Positions 1-6,720 of a DNA stretch of 21,469 bases are shown here, piece after piece. Position 1 is the stretch's first letter. Each line of letters starts with the position of its first letter. The notes under the pieces were generated by a model, which was given only the letters and a program-made list of their open reading frames with translations, was not told the DNA's origin and searched no databases. The translations under genes were made by a program, and so were the position numbers. Origin of the DNA: a virus; the IMG/VR virus record IMGVR_UViG_3300020410_000076, positions 1 through 21,469 of that record. The stretch is one strand, 5' to 3'.

Positions 1-149
1 TCATATATCTCAGCTTCAAATGCTGGAATCAATTTGTCTGCCATATGATCGTCTACCAACAATTTAGATAGCAATGCCAGTTCTTGACCATTTAGTCTTT
101 TAATCTTTTCTGCTATTGCGTGTGGTGATGCTTTATTACCTAATGCCAT
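1..149 (-). CDS. Partial hypothetical protein (C-terminus outside window)
   Basis: An ATG at 149 opens a frame that runs off the left edge after 49 codons without a stop. The N-terminus reads MALGNKASPHAIAEKIKRL and continues through a Leu-rich helical stretch (QELALLSKLL) and VDDHMADKLIPAF. I do not recognise the family; the visible part looks like a short helical soluble protein. Its ATG overlaps the stop of the upstream 89-aa gene by one base (TAATG), the coupling style seen repeatedly in this window, which supports both the frame and the start. It is probably transcribed from the sigma70-like promoter at 448-476. Confidence 0.7.
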   Translation of the reverse strand, partial: MALGNKASPHAIAEKIKRLNGQELALLSKLLVDDHMADKLIPAFEAEIY

Positions 150-418
150 TATGCCTCCCTGCCAAATTTATCAATGAGCTTGTCTCCTCTGACTTGCTCT
201 TCTCTAAATATGTGTATGATTTTGTCGTCTTGTTCTCTTACAATACTTCCATCGTTGTATTGTGTATCACATACATGACCTTTCTCTGTGTCCTGTGGTC
301 TGTTGTCATACCACATGCTAGATAATCTGTGAATGTGTATAGATTTAGGCTGTCCAGCCCATTTCTCAGCGGCTAGTTTTATAGCCTGTTTGTGAACTAA
401 CTCATCATATTGTCCCAT
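149..418 (-). CDS. Hypothetical 89-aa protein behind an early promoter
   Basis: The protein begins MGQYDELVHKQAIKLAAEKW and ends DKLIDKFGREA. It is charged, with no membrane segment and no motif I recognise. The ATG at 418 has a good Shine-Dalgarno (GGAGA about 5 nt upstream) and lies about 30 nt downstream of a near-consensus sigma70-type promoter (448-476), so it is the first gene of a probable early transcript. Its stop overlaps the start of the next gene (TAATG). Small unknown genes right behind strong early promoters in T4-like phages are often host-takeover or accessory proteins, but nothing in the sequence proves that here. Confidence 0.75.
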   Translation of the reverse strand: MGQYDELVHKQAIKLAAEKWAGQPKSIHIHRLSSMWYDNRPQDTEKGHVCDTQYNDGSIVREQDDKIIHIFREEQVRGDKLIDKFGREA

Positions 419-447
419 AATGTCTCCATTTATTTACTTTATGCTAT

Positions 448-476
448 ATTATAGGATAAACTGGACCTTTAATCAA
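448..476 (-). promoter_or_regulatory. Sigma70-like early promoter (TTGATT-17-TATAAT)
   Basis: Read on the minus strand, TTGATT (471-476) is followed after exactly 17 nt by TATAAT (448-453). Transcription would start near 441 and lead into the 89-aa gene at 418. The same -35 hexamer, spacing and -10 recur upstream of the primase gene (15982-16010), and a close variant is at 7868-7896, so this is a repeated element of this genome. Confidence 0.75.
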
Positions 477-512
477 CAATCAATAGGACCAAAAGCCCAG
501 CTCCCTTATCGT

Positions 513-683
513 CTATTCAGGCTTGACTAATGTCCAAATACCATATGCCAATGCTGGCCATGCTAGTAATTTGACTATTGGTGCAGCCACTATGATTAGT
601 AGTGATACAACAATAATAGTCGCCCCGTCCCAAGATGTTCTCTCTGGGAGTCTCGCTTTAATAAAGTCTAATATGCCTTCCAT
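513..683 (-). CDS. Small membrane protein (56 aa)
   Basis: A 56-codon frame from ATG 683 to TAG 513 encodes a protein starting MEGILDFIKARLPERTSWDG, followed by a hydrophobic stretch (about residues 21-50, ATIIVVSLLIIVAAPIVKLL and on) and ending TLVKPE. The amphipathic N-terminus with the ERTSWDG element resembles small membrane proteins I associate with marine phages; the function is unknown. A clear Shine-Dalgarno (TAGGAGC) lies 5-6 nt upstream of the ATG and includes the stop codon of the lipase gene, which ends 9 nt upstream. Co-transcription with the lipase from the late promoter at 1468 is likely. A holin-like or membrane-remodelling role is possible but is only inference. Confidence 0.75.
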   Translation of the reverse strand: MEGILDFIKARLPERTSWDGATIIVVSLLIIVAAPIVKLLAWPALAYGIWTLVKPE

Positions 684-692
684 ATTTTGCTC

Positions 693-1457
693 CTATTGTT
701 TTAGGTCTGCTTCTAGTGCATCAATATAGTCTTGTATATTGTGGTCCGCCACTATATCAAACCTGCCTTTAAATATTGCACCTAATAATGACCATCCTTT
801 ATCTCTTATCCTCTCTGAGGACCAACGTGCAAGTTCTGTAACCTCGCCTGTTGATTTGATATACAGACATTTGCCTGTATGTCTCCATCGGAACCACGAT
901 GGAACACAAGGAACCACATCATTATTATTTACAAATCGTTGATGGTTTAGATGTTTATCACACCACGCCCTAAATTTAGGACCACCAGCTCTTGGTGAAC
1001 CATATGTGTATAAAGTATCAATGTCATACCCGCCTTTATATTCTAAACGTTGTGATAATATAGTTGCCATTGCACCACCTAATGAGTGGCCACAAGACCA
1101 TATCTTGCGTCCCTTAGAATATTTGTCGAGTCTTTCAATTACATGAGGATATATCTTATCTACTTCTTCTTTGAAACCCTGATGTATTTTATTGCCTGAT
1201 ACTGAATCAGCCTTAAATATCTCTAGGTCTGCGTAGATGTCATTTAGTTGTGAAGGCTCTGTGCCTCTACATGTTATTACAATATCCGTCTTGTTGTGAA
1301 ATATGTAAGTTTGTGCTCCTTTTTCATCTATGTAAAGAGCGTAATTGAATCCTAGTTTCTTACCCTGCTCTTTACCTAGCTTAGGACCTGAATATGCTAT
1401 TTTAGCAAATCTGGCAAATAAAGCACGTCTTTCTTTTTCTTGTAATTCTGTAATCAT
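693..1457 (-). CDS. Class 3 lipase (alpha/beta hydrolase)
   Basis: This 254-aa protein shows the fungal-type class 3 lipase pattern. CRGTEP (about 63-68) matches the oxyanion region, GHSLGGA (123-129) is the nucleophile elbow with Ser125, TYGSPRAGGPKF (151-162) is the hallmark strand after it, Asp180 (NNND) fits the acid and His239 (ADHN) the catalytic base. Such enzymes hydrolyse acylglycerols or phospholipids. There is no signal peptide, so it would act in the cytoplasm unless released by lysis or packed in the virion. The start is forced: an in-frame TAA lies three codons upstream of ATG 1457 and no other early start exists. There is no Shine-Dalgarno, and a late promoter box ends only 10 nt before the ATG, so the late mRNA would be leaderless or nearly so. 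The small membrane protein gene follows 9 nt downstream. Confidence 0.88.
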   Translation of the reverse strand: MITELQEKERRALFARFAKIAYSGPKLGKEQGKKLGFNYALYIDEKGAQTYIFHNKTDIVITCRGTEPSQLNDIYADLEIFKADSVSGNKIHQGFKEEVDKIYPHVIERLDKYSKGRKIWSCGHSLGGAMATILSQRLEYKGGYDIDTLYTYGSPRAGGPKFRAWCDKHLNHQRFVNNNDVVPCVPSWFRWRHTGKCLYIKSTGEVTELARWSSERIRDKGWSLLGAIFKGRFDIVADHNIQDYIDALEADLKQ

Positions 1458-1467
1458 GATTGTATTT

Positions 1468-1475
1468 TATTTATA
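1468..1475 (-). promoter_or_regulatory. T4-type late promoter (TATAAATA) for the lipase
   Basis: An exact TATAAATA on the minus strand. In T4 this box binds the phage late sigma factor and transcription starts about 6-7 nt downstream, which here leaves a leader of only about 3-4 nt before ATG 1457. A second exact box on the plus strand (1513-1520) points the other way, so the region is a divergent late promoter pair. Confidence 0.75.
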
Positions 1476-1512
1476 AGATCACTTGACTTATGGTTGGGTC
1501 CTATTCATAATA

Positions 1513-1520
1513 TATAAATA
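1513..1520 (+). promoter_or_regulatory. T4-type late promoter (TATAAATA) for the plus-strand cassette
   Basis: An exact TATAAATA on the plus strand, 26 nt before ATG 1547. The implied leader of about 20 nt contains an AAAGGA ribosome binding site with proper spacing. It is the only late box found on the plus strand and sits directly before the only plus-strand genes, which supports its use. Confidence 0.8.
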
Positions 1521-1546
1521 GTTACTTAACCAAAAGGATATTACAT

Positions 1547-2947
1547 ATGGCAGCACTAAACGAAGGAGGAGGACTAACACCACTTAGAATGGGCATATTC
1601 ATACAGAAATGTATTGACGGAGAGTCCCATCAACTTAAAAATGCTAAGACTGCTGTAATTACAGGCATGACTGCATGGAACTTCATAGACAAAAAGACTG
1701 GTGAGCGTCAACAAGAGATTACAGGTAACTTTGGTAGTGATATAAAGACAGATAAGGACTTTAGGAAGTTTATAAAGCCAGCCAAACCTAATACTAGATT
1801 CATAACAAACACAGGAGATGAATTAGCATTAAGCCAGTTCCTAAAGACAGAAGAATATAAAGGAGGCAGAGTAGATTATAACAAAGGAAATGTTGCTGAA
1901 CTTATATTTGCTGCTGCCATATTTGCTAGGTTCACAACAAGAACAAAAAGAGTAATGGAAGATGATATAAAGAAAATTATATTTGACCGTAGAGTAAAAG
2001 CCAATCCAGGTAACATGATAGAAATGGCACCCAACAAAGGTATAAAGATAAAAGACAAAGTAGAACTAAAATGGGGCATGTCAGGCAACAACCACAGAGC
2101 AGTAACAAATCCAAACTTATGGCCTATATGGTCATTATCAGATAATTCAGGAGATAATCTTGTAGCTGCTTCATGTAATTATGCCAATAGTGCTAATGTA
2201 ACATCATGGTCTAATCTAGTGTATGAGAACGGTTCATATAATGAAATAACAATACTAGCAGAAGGTGAGGAGGATCAAAAAGAAACAAAGGTAGACGTAA
2301 GAGTATTGATTACAGACCAAGACGGCAATCCTGAGCCAGTAAATATTAATGTATCATTGAAGAAAGGTAATGTAGGACAGTTTGGACAATTTGGAGGAGT
2401 AACATATGAAGTCCAGAAGGAAGTGTGGGGTTCATCATTTGGTATTGAGCCACCATTAGAAAAGTCTAAATATGAAAGTTACTTTATAACTAAAGACCAT
2501 AAAACAGATACAGCTATAGCTTTTCAAGAGATGTATAAGGCAGTCATTCCTGTTGTAAAGAAAATGTTTGACGACCCTAAGAATAATAAAAAGATGGTTC
2601 AGACATTTGCTAACTTTCTAAGACAACAAGTAACCTTAGGAGAAAAGAATGTTACATTAGTTTCTCTTAAGAAGGATTTTGCTGTAGAATATACTTTAGA
2701 TAATGTCGAGGCAATGCTTGAGAACTTAGACTTTGACTTTGTATATCGAGAACAAAAAGCTAAAGGTGGAGATGAGAACTTGCCTGCTATAGATATCAAT
2801 TGTAAATTAAAAGGAGAGTTAGAAGTAAAGACATTATTAACAATAAGAGCTAAACGTGGTGAAGGCACATATTATAGAAATATATTTGAAAAGAAAGCTC
2901 TATTCACAGACCTATTTGCAACAATATTGAAAGCCACAGACCGATGA
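1547..2947 (+). CDS. Unknown 466-aa protein, possibly PD-(D/E)XK nuclease-like
   Basis: The function is not recognised with certainty. Three elements look nuclease-like in order: an acidic helix with Glu118 (GNVAELIFAAAIFARF, 114-129), Asp250 in KVDVRV, and a strand INVSLKKG (267-274) with Lys272, followed by GQFGQFGG (277-284). An E...D...xxK layout on helix, strand and strand matches the PD-(D/E)XK fold of restriction-type nucleases, and the SLK...QFGQ element resembles proteins I associate with that superfamily; this remains inference. There is no membrane segment or signal peptide. The ATG has an AAAGGA site and a late promoter upstream. Its TGA overlaps the ATG of the next gene (ATGA), so the two are translationally coupled. 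They form the only plus-strand unit in the window, which suggests an acquired cassette. It could instead be a virion or DNA-binding protein. Confidence 0.8.
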   Translation: MAALNEGGGLTPLRMGIFIQKCIDGESHQLKNAKTAVITGMTAWNFIDKKTGERQQEITGNFGSDIKTDKDFRKFIKPAKPNTRFITNTGDELALSQFLKTEEYKGGRVDYNKGNVAELIFAAAIFARFTTRTKRVMEDDIKKIIFDRRVKANPGNMIEMAPNKGIKIKDKVELKWGMSGNNHRAVTNPNLWPIWSLSDNSGDNLVAASCNYANSANVTSWSNLVYENGSYNEITILAEGEEDQKETKVDVRVLITDQDGNPEPVNINVSLKKGNVGQFGQFGGVTYEVQKEVWGSSFGIEPPLEKSKYESYFITKDHKTDTAIAFQEMYKAVIPVVKKMFDDPKNNKKMVQTFANFLRQQVTLGEKNVTLVSLKKDFAVEYTLDNVEAMLENLDFDFVYREQKAKGGDENLPAIDINCKLKGELEVKTLLTIRAKRGEGTYYRNIFEKKALFTDLFATILKATDR

Positions 2948-3471
2948 AAGCTAGTTTATTCTTTTTATTTAATCACGGTGGTGAACTGTATATTGTGGAC
3001 AACACAAAGATAGATGATGTTCCTAAACCTCGTGAACTTCTCTTTAGAGCCTCACAAATAGAAATAATAAGAGAAAGAGCATTATATATGAGCCAGCCTG
3101 TTGTTATGGACAGCGCTAGAAAAAGAACTGCTAAACATAGCCCTGAAGGATTAGAACGTATTAGAGAAGCTAAACTAGGTTCTAATCATCCTGCTGTAAA
3201 GAATGGTAGGGACACTGACTTCAAACAAAAAGTTTCTAATACTATGAGAGGAACAAGAATAGGAGAGAATAATCCTATGTGGGGCAGAAGACATTCTAAA
3301 GAAACAAGACAAAAGATGCATGAAGCTGCCATGCACAAAGAAAGAAGACGTTGGGTTTGTTCTCCTGAAGGTAGAACTACTACTATTCCTATCAGTGAAC
3401 CTTTACCAGAAGGATATCAATGGGGCAGATTCTATGACCCTTACAAACCTGATCCTACAGAGCTTTTATAA
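2944..3471 (+). CDS. NUMOD3-containing DNA-binding protein (homing-endonuclease-like)
   Basis: This 175-aa protein carries a clear NUMOD3 motif (GENNPMWGRRHSKETRQKM, about 107-125), the modular DNA-binding element found in GIY-YIG and HNH homing endonucleases. A weaker related copy precedes it (GSNHPAVKNGRDTDFKQKV, about 79-97). The C-terminal WVCSPEGRTTTIPISEPLPE then YQWGR also resembles C-terminal segments of phage homing enzymes. I see no GIY-YIG or HNH catalytic block in the N-terminal 60 residues, so it looks like the DNA-recognition half of such an enzyme or a partner protein. It is coupled to the upstream gene by ATGA, so the two products may work together. Its 3' end overlaps the opposing SDR gene by 31 nt. 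Confidence 0.8.
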   Translation: MKASLFFLFNHGGELYIVDNTKIDDVPKPRELLFRASQIEIIRERALYMSQPVVMDSARKRTAKHSPEGLERIREAKLGSNHPAVKNGRDTDFKQKVSNTMRGTRIGENNPMWGRRHSKETRQKMHEAAMHKERRRWVCSPEGRTTTIPISEPLPEGYQWGRFYDPYKPDPTELL

Positions 3472-3914
3472 AAGCCTGGACCTGTTTGACATATTTTAAT
3501 AAGCTCACTAGCAATGCTAGATGTATTTTCCTTAGTAATAATGCCTGGGTCAAATACAAATGTTGTAAATCGTTTAGAATAATGTTTCATCTGATTAATA
3601 TAGATTTGTTTCTGTGCAACATATTGATAATTAGAATGTTCTTCCATAGGATTTAGTGCAGCACCTGTAATCATCCAACCCACTCTATTAGCAGTTACCT
3701 TTTTCAATAGTTCAGAAGGATACTTATCAAAGTCCCAATTGAATACAGGCTTGTTATGATTAAAAAATATAAGATCATAGTGTTCTCTGGTTACTTGTAT
3801 TTCTTCCTGTAAGTGTGCTCTTGGAACTAATTCTACATTCCAATTACATGACCACATTTGATAGGATAGTTCAGCACCAAACTTACTATTACCTCCCGTT
3901 AGTAGGACGTTCAT
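3441..3914 (-). CDS. Minimal SDR-like NAD(P)-binding protein
   Basis: The 157-aa product starts MNVLLTGGNSKFGAEL, a Rossmann-fold TGGxxxxG dinucleotide-binding loop. YVAQK (98-102) fits the SDR catalytic YxxxK, and FDPGIIT (121-127) fits the conserved PG-T element after it. The position that normally holds the catalytic Ser, 13 residues before the Tyr, appears to be Ala, and the protein is short for an SDR (usually about 250 aa), so its activity may be altered. ATG 3914 is preferred over an upstream start at 3992 because the Rossmann motif begins there and GGAGAAG sits 5-6 nt upstream. It overlaps the end of the radical SAM gene by 26 nt, so the two are coupled and probably act in one pathway on an unknown substrate. 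Its 3' end overlaps the converging NUMOD3 gene. Confidence 0.72.
   Translation of the reverse strand: MNVLLTGGNSKFGAELSYQMWSCNWNVELVPRAHLQEEIQVTREHYDLIFFNHNKPVFNWDFDKYPSELLKKVTANRVGWMITGAALNPMEEHSNYQYVAQKQIYINQMKHYSKRFTTFVFDPGIITKENTSSIASELIKICQTGPGFYKSSVGSGL
3462..3475. repeat. 14-bp perfect palindrome at a convergent gene junction
   Basis: GCTTTTATAAAAGC spans the TAA stop of the plus-strand NUMOD3 gene and lies inside the coding end of the minus-strand SDR gene. It could form a short 5-bp hairpin but has no U-run after it on either strand, so terminator activity is weak at best. It may simply reflect the overlapping gene ends. Confidence 0.5.
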
Positions 3915-5067
3915 ATATCTTCTCCATTGTATTTTGTTCTTGACCACATGAATGAGAACATAACAGAACGCTGTTATCGTCCCAGCTCTCATATACTTTT
4001 CTAAAAGGGTCGTTATCTAATATCTCTTTTAGTGTATTATTATCTAAATTGTTTTGTATGCCTTCTAATATACCTAATGCTTGAAATTGATGGACAACGG
4101 ATACAATCCTGCCTTTCAAATACTTACTGCTTAAATGTCCAAAGAAACTGCAAGGCCATACCGTGCCGTCATGATTTATTCTTATCTCATTACCAGCACC
4201 AAATGTTTTTGCTTGACAGTTTATACAACCACTCCTAGGCTGTTCTAATATGTGTGCAACATCTTTATATTTCACATCATCTGCATTAATCATCTTAATA
4301 AAGTCTAGTTGTTTATCAGTAGCCTCTATTGGTTTTATAGGAATCGTTACAAGTGTTCCATCTCCATCTCTAGGCCATTTAGCAGGATGTATTTCATATG
4401 ATATATTATAATCTTTATCCTTGGCTGGCATTGGTGCACCTTCAAAACCATTAGGGTTCTTAAATCTTACAGGAAAACCTAACTTTTTTCCTATTTGTAA
4501 TACTTCTTCCTTTTGGTGTTCATTATGCTTGAATTTTAAAAACTCCCAAATGCCTCGAGCTCCTGAGTCACTGTAAGTTTCCATTGCCGAGATAACTTTG
4601 TGCCATTTTACATTCCTTCTGTATATGTGATTAGTATCCTCTAGTCCATCAACTGAGAATATCACATATCTTTTCTGGTATTGTGTATATGTTTCATCTG
4701 GCGAGCCCCTCATAAGTTCTCCTAGTTGTTGCCAGAACTTTGTATTCCTCATGCCACCATTAGTATTGATTTGCATTTTACAATCTTTAATACTTAATAT
4801 GTATTCTATTATATCAAGTATCTCAGGACATGTGCAAGGGTCTCCGTAATCACCAGCAAATGTCCAGAACTCTATTTGTTGTATAAAGTCACGAGGGAAA
4901 TGTCTTTTGAATCTTTCTAATGTATATGCTCCTTCTACTATATTAGGATTTACATTAGGAGAGAAGTCTACATATCGAGGGCACCAAGGACATATAGAAT
5001 TACAAAGCGTTGACAGTTCTAAGTGAACGCTTCGTAAGTTTTCATATGCCCATTGTGTATTTTCCAC
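3889..5067 (-). CDS. Radical SAM enzyme with SPASM-like C-terminus
   Basis: Residues 22-29 (CNSICPWC) give the CxxxCxxC that binds the [4Fe-4S] cluster which cleaves S-adenosylmethionine. AGDYGDP (71-77) fits the next conserved loop and INTNGG (100-105) a later barrel strand. The C-terminal cysteines C281, C284, C306, C370 and C374, with EIRINHDGTVWPCSF between them, match SPASM-type domains that hold auxiliary clusters in peptide- and sugar-modifying radical SAM enzymes. At 392 aa the length is normal for that class. The only usable start is GTG 5067: an in-frame TAA lies five codons upstream and no ATG is available. There is no Shine-Dalgarno. The coupled downstream SDR-like gene suggests a two-step modification, but the substrate is unknown. 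QueE is unlikely because the protein is too long and has the wrong C-terminus. Confidence 0.87.
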   Translation of the reverse strand: MENTQWAYENLRSVHLELSTLCNSICPWCPRYVDFSPNVNPNIVEGAYTLERFKRHFPRDFIQQIEFWTFAGDYGDPCTCPEILDIIEYILSIKDCKMQINTNGGMRNTKFWQQLGELMRGSPDETYTQYQKRYVIFSVDGLEDTNHIYRRNVKWHKVISAMETYSDSGARGIWEFLKFKHNEHQKEEVLQIGKKLGFPVRFKNPNGFEGAPMPAKDKDYNISYEIHPAKWPRDGDGTLVTIPIKPIEATDKQLDFIKMINADDVKYKDVAHILEQPRSGCINCQAKTFGAGNEIRINHDGTVWPCSFFGHLSSKYLKGRIVSVVHQFQALGILEGIQNNLDNNTLKEILDNDPFRKVYESWDDNSVLLCSHSCGQEQNTMEKIYERPTNGR

Positions 5068-5075
5068 ATGAGTAT

Positions 5076-5609
5076 TTATTTACTCTCTGAGAAGTCTACT
5101 TTCGCTTTCATCTCTTCCATCTTTTTAGATATGTCCTTAAACTTGTATCCTTTTTTAGGTTTGGAATATTCTGTAATACCTATATCAGATAATATAGCTT
5201 CCATTTTAGGATAAAGTTTTAAAAGCTGTCCGTCTTTCACGTATGTGAGTAACTCTGCTTCCTTATGATGCATGCCTTCTAATATAGACATCCAATTCAT
5301 TTCTTGTTTCCAAGTAGGAAGATTTTTTATATTAGCTGTAGGGTCAGTAAATTGTTTTATACGTCTCCATTCTAATGTAAGAGTTGTATCACCCATACCT
5401 TCTGGTATGTCATCTTCTATTTTTGTGGACTCAGGCATGCCTTCAGGCAGATTCCAATCTGCTTTCTCGGCACCTACACCCAATCTAACAAGAGGAACAA
5501 TAGTTTGATTACTTGCTGCAAGTTCCTTCAGTCTGTCTATTTGTGCTTTCTTGCCTCTAGCTTCGAATACCCAATTAAGACCTTCGTCTACTTGTCTAAA
5601 CTTTTGCAT
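5076..5609 (-). CDS. Conserved-looking phage protein of unknown function (DUF6433-like?)
   Basis: This 177-aa soluble protein begins MQKFRQVDEGLNWVFEARGK and contains LKELAASNQTIVPLVRLGVG (about 27-46) and an acidic Pro/Gly-rich segment (NLPEGMPESTKIEDDIPEGM). Its Lys/Glu-rich C-terminus includes YPKMEAILSDIGITEYSKPK. It reminds me of an uncharacterised family of marine T4-like phages, possibly DUF6433; the name is recall without a search. I cannot assign a role. It starts 2 nt after the AT-hook gene stop with GAAGAAA as a ribosome binding site, and the radical SAM gene begins 8 nt after its stop. It is probably in the late transcript from the box at 5928. Confidence 0.78.
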   Translation of the reverse strand: MQKFRQVDEGLNWVFEARGKKAQIDRLKELAASNQTIVPLVRLGVGAEKADWNLPEGMPESTKIEDDIPEGMGDTTLTLEWRRIKQFTDPTANIKNLPTWKQEMNWMSILEGMHHKEAELLTYVKDGQLLKLYPKMEAILSDIGITEYSKPKKGYKFKDISKKMEEMKAKVDFSESK

Positions 5610-5611
5610 TG

Positions 5612-5806
5612 TTATTTCTTCTTGTTTTTAGAACCTTTAGGACGGCCTCTCTTCTTAGGAGGAGTCTTGCCATCTTTGTAAGCTTCGTTAATGTTTGGAG
5701 TTGATTTGTCGTCAGCTTTGTAACGACCTTTTTTGTCTCTTGCCCTTACACCTGAAGCTGGTGCTTCTGGTTTTGGGAAGAATACATTTTTTAACCATTT
5801 AAACAT
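5612..5806 (-). CDS. Small AT-hook protein
   Basis: This 64-aa basic protein has a hydrophobic, amphipathic N-terminus (MFKWLKNVFFPKP), a flexible middle, and a C-terminal AT-hook core RGRPKG (53-58) flanked by lysines (KKRGRPKGSKNKKK). AT-hooks bind the minor groove of AT-rich DNA, which suits this AT-rich genome. The role could be packaging DNA, transcription or nucleoid interference; the sequence does not decide. The N-terminal amphipathic segment could tether it to a membrane. Start ATG 5806 has an AAAGGTG site upstream. It is the first complete gene after the late box at 5928-5935. Confidence 0.8.
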   Translation of the reverse strand: MFKWLKNVFFPKPEAPASGVRARDKKGRYKADDKSTPNINEAYKDGKTPPKKRGRPKGSKNKKK

Positions 5807-5829
5807 AATTTTTCACCTTTGTTTTAGTT

Positions 5830-6720
5830 TCAAAAATCATCAATAACGTCTATCATTTGTTTCATTTTATTCTTCATAAAATAATCTAATAATAAACTTC
5901 TATCTTGTCCCTGTTGGGACTTGTAATTATTTATAATACTTTCTTTGATGTCTTCTGGTGTTTTGGTCAAGTCAACGAGTGTGCTATTCCTTACATAACC
6001 TGCCGACATCTCCCCTGATACCCATTCTTCAGGTTTCAGGTATTTCCATTTGTTAAGTTTTACCTTACGAATTGGTGTCTGGCGTATGCCTTCTACTAAT
6101 ACATTATCTTCTGACAATATATTAGGTATGCCATCGCCTTTATCACCTATAATTATATGCTCTCTCAACACAACCTCAGCAGGTTCGGTAATCTTTACCC
6201 ATTTCTTTTGTGCTGGAGCAAATTGTTTTACATTGCTATATTTTTGTAGCTGTTTAAAGTCGTGATCTCCAGATACAATTAGAAAAGGCTCTGGTGTTAT
6301 CTCATCTTCAAATAAAGGACCAGGTTCTCCTATTGTCTGACTATATTCTGCTAGTGTGCCTATAACATCATCTGCCTCAGCACCATCAACATCAATAACA
6401 GGATAAGGAAACACTTCCATTATCTCATCTCGAACAAGATTAACAGCATCAAATATAGCACCCCAATCCATATCACTCTTTTGTCGTGATGCTTTTCTAC
6501 CTGCTTTGTAATAAGGAAATATAGCACGACGCCAATATTTTCTGTTATCACATGCAATAACTAACTCTCCAAATTCAGGACTCCAACGTTTATTGTAGGA
6601 ACGAATAGAATTAATTATCATGTGTCGTAATAAATCTAGGTTAGGCTCTACACTACCAGAGCCTTTTGCCTCTGCCATAAATGAACCAATGGCAGTTTGG
6701 TTATAATCTACGACAATCAT
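5830..6720 (-). CDS. rnh: T4-type RNase H (FEN-1 family 5'-3' exonuclease)
   Basis: The protein (296 aa, close to T4 RNase H in size) carries the acidic metal-binding set of the FEN/RNase H family: Asp5 (VVDYN), Asp58 (ACDNRKYWRR), Asp112, Glu115, Asp117 and Asp118 (DGAEADDVIG), Asp152 and Asp154 (SGDHDF), and Asp193 and Asp196 in GDKGDGIPN, the helix-hairpin-helix region. The lysine/arginine arch YKAGRKASRQK (71-81) is also present. It removes RNA primers and flaps from lagging-strand fragments, working with the primase in this window. ATG 6720 overlaps the upstream gene's TAA by one base (TAATG). A late promoter box lies in its 3' part (5928-5935). Confidence 0.93.
   Translation of the reverse strand: MIVVDYNQTAIGSFMAEAKGSGSVEPNLDLLRHMIINSIRSYNKRWSPEFGELVIACDNRKYWRRAIFPYYKAGRKASRQKSDMDWGAIFDAVNLVRDEIMEVFPYPVIDVDGAEADDVIGTLAEYSQTIGEPGPLFEDEITPEPFLIVSGDHDFKQLQKYSNVKQFAPAQKKWVKITEPAEVVLREHIIIGDKGDGIPNILSEDNVLVEGIRQTPIRKVKLNKWKYLKPEEWVSGEMSAGYVRNSTLVDLTKTPEDIKESIINNYKSQQGQDRSLLLDYFMKNKMKQMIDVIDDF
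5928..5935 (-). promoter_or_regulatory. T4-type late promoter (TATAAATA) inside the RNase H gene
   Basis: An exact TATAAATA on the minus strand, within the last 110 bases of the RNase H coding sequence. It would drive the AT-hook gene (ATG about 120 nt downstream) and the genes after it through radical SAM and SDR. In an AT-rich genome one chance match is possible, but its position before a change of gene content supports use. Confidence 0.55.

Noticed and set aside
491-521. Terminator after the 56-aa membrane gene (AAGCC...GGCTTTT on the minus strand)
   Set aside because: The arms are only 5 bp with a long loop, so stability is doubtful.
3462-3475. Rho-independent terminator at the convergent junction
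   Set aside because: The stem is 5 bp of mostly A-T pairs and there is no U-run after it on either strand.
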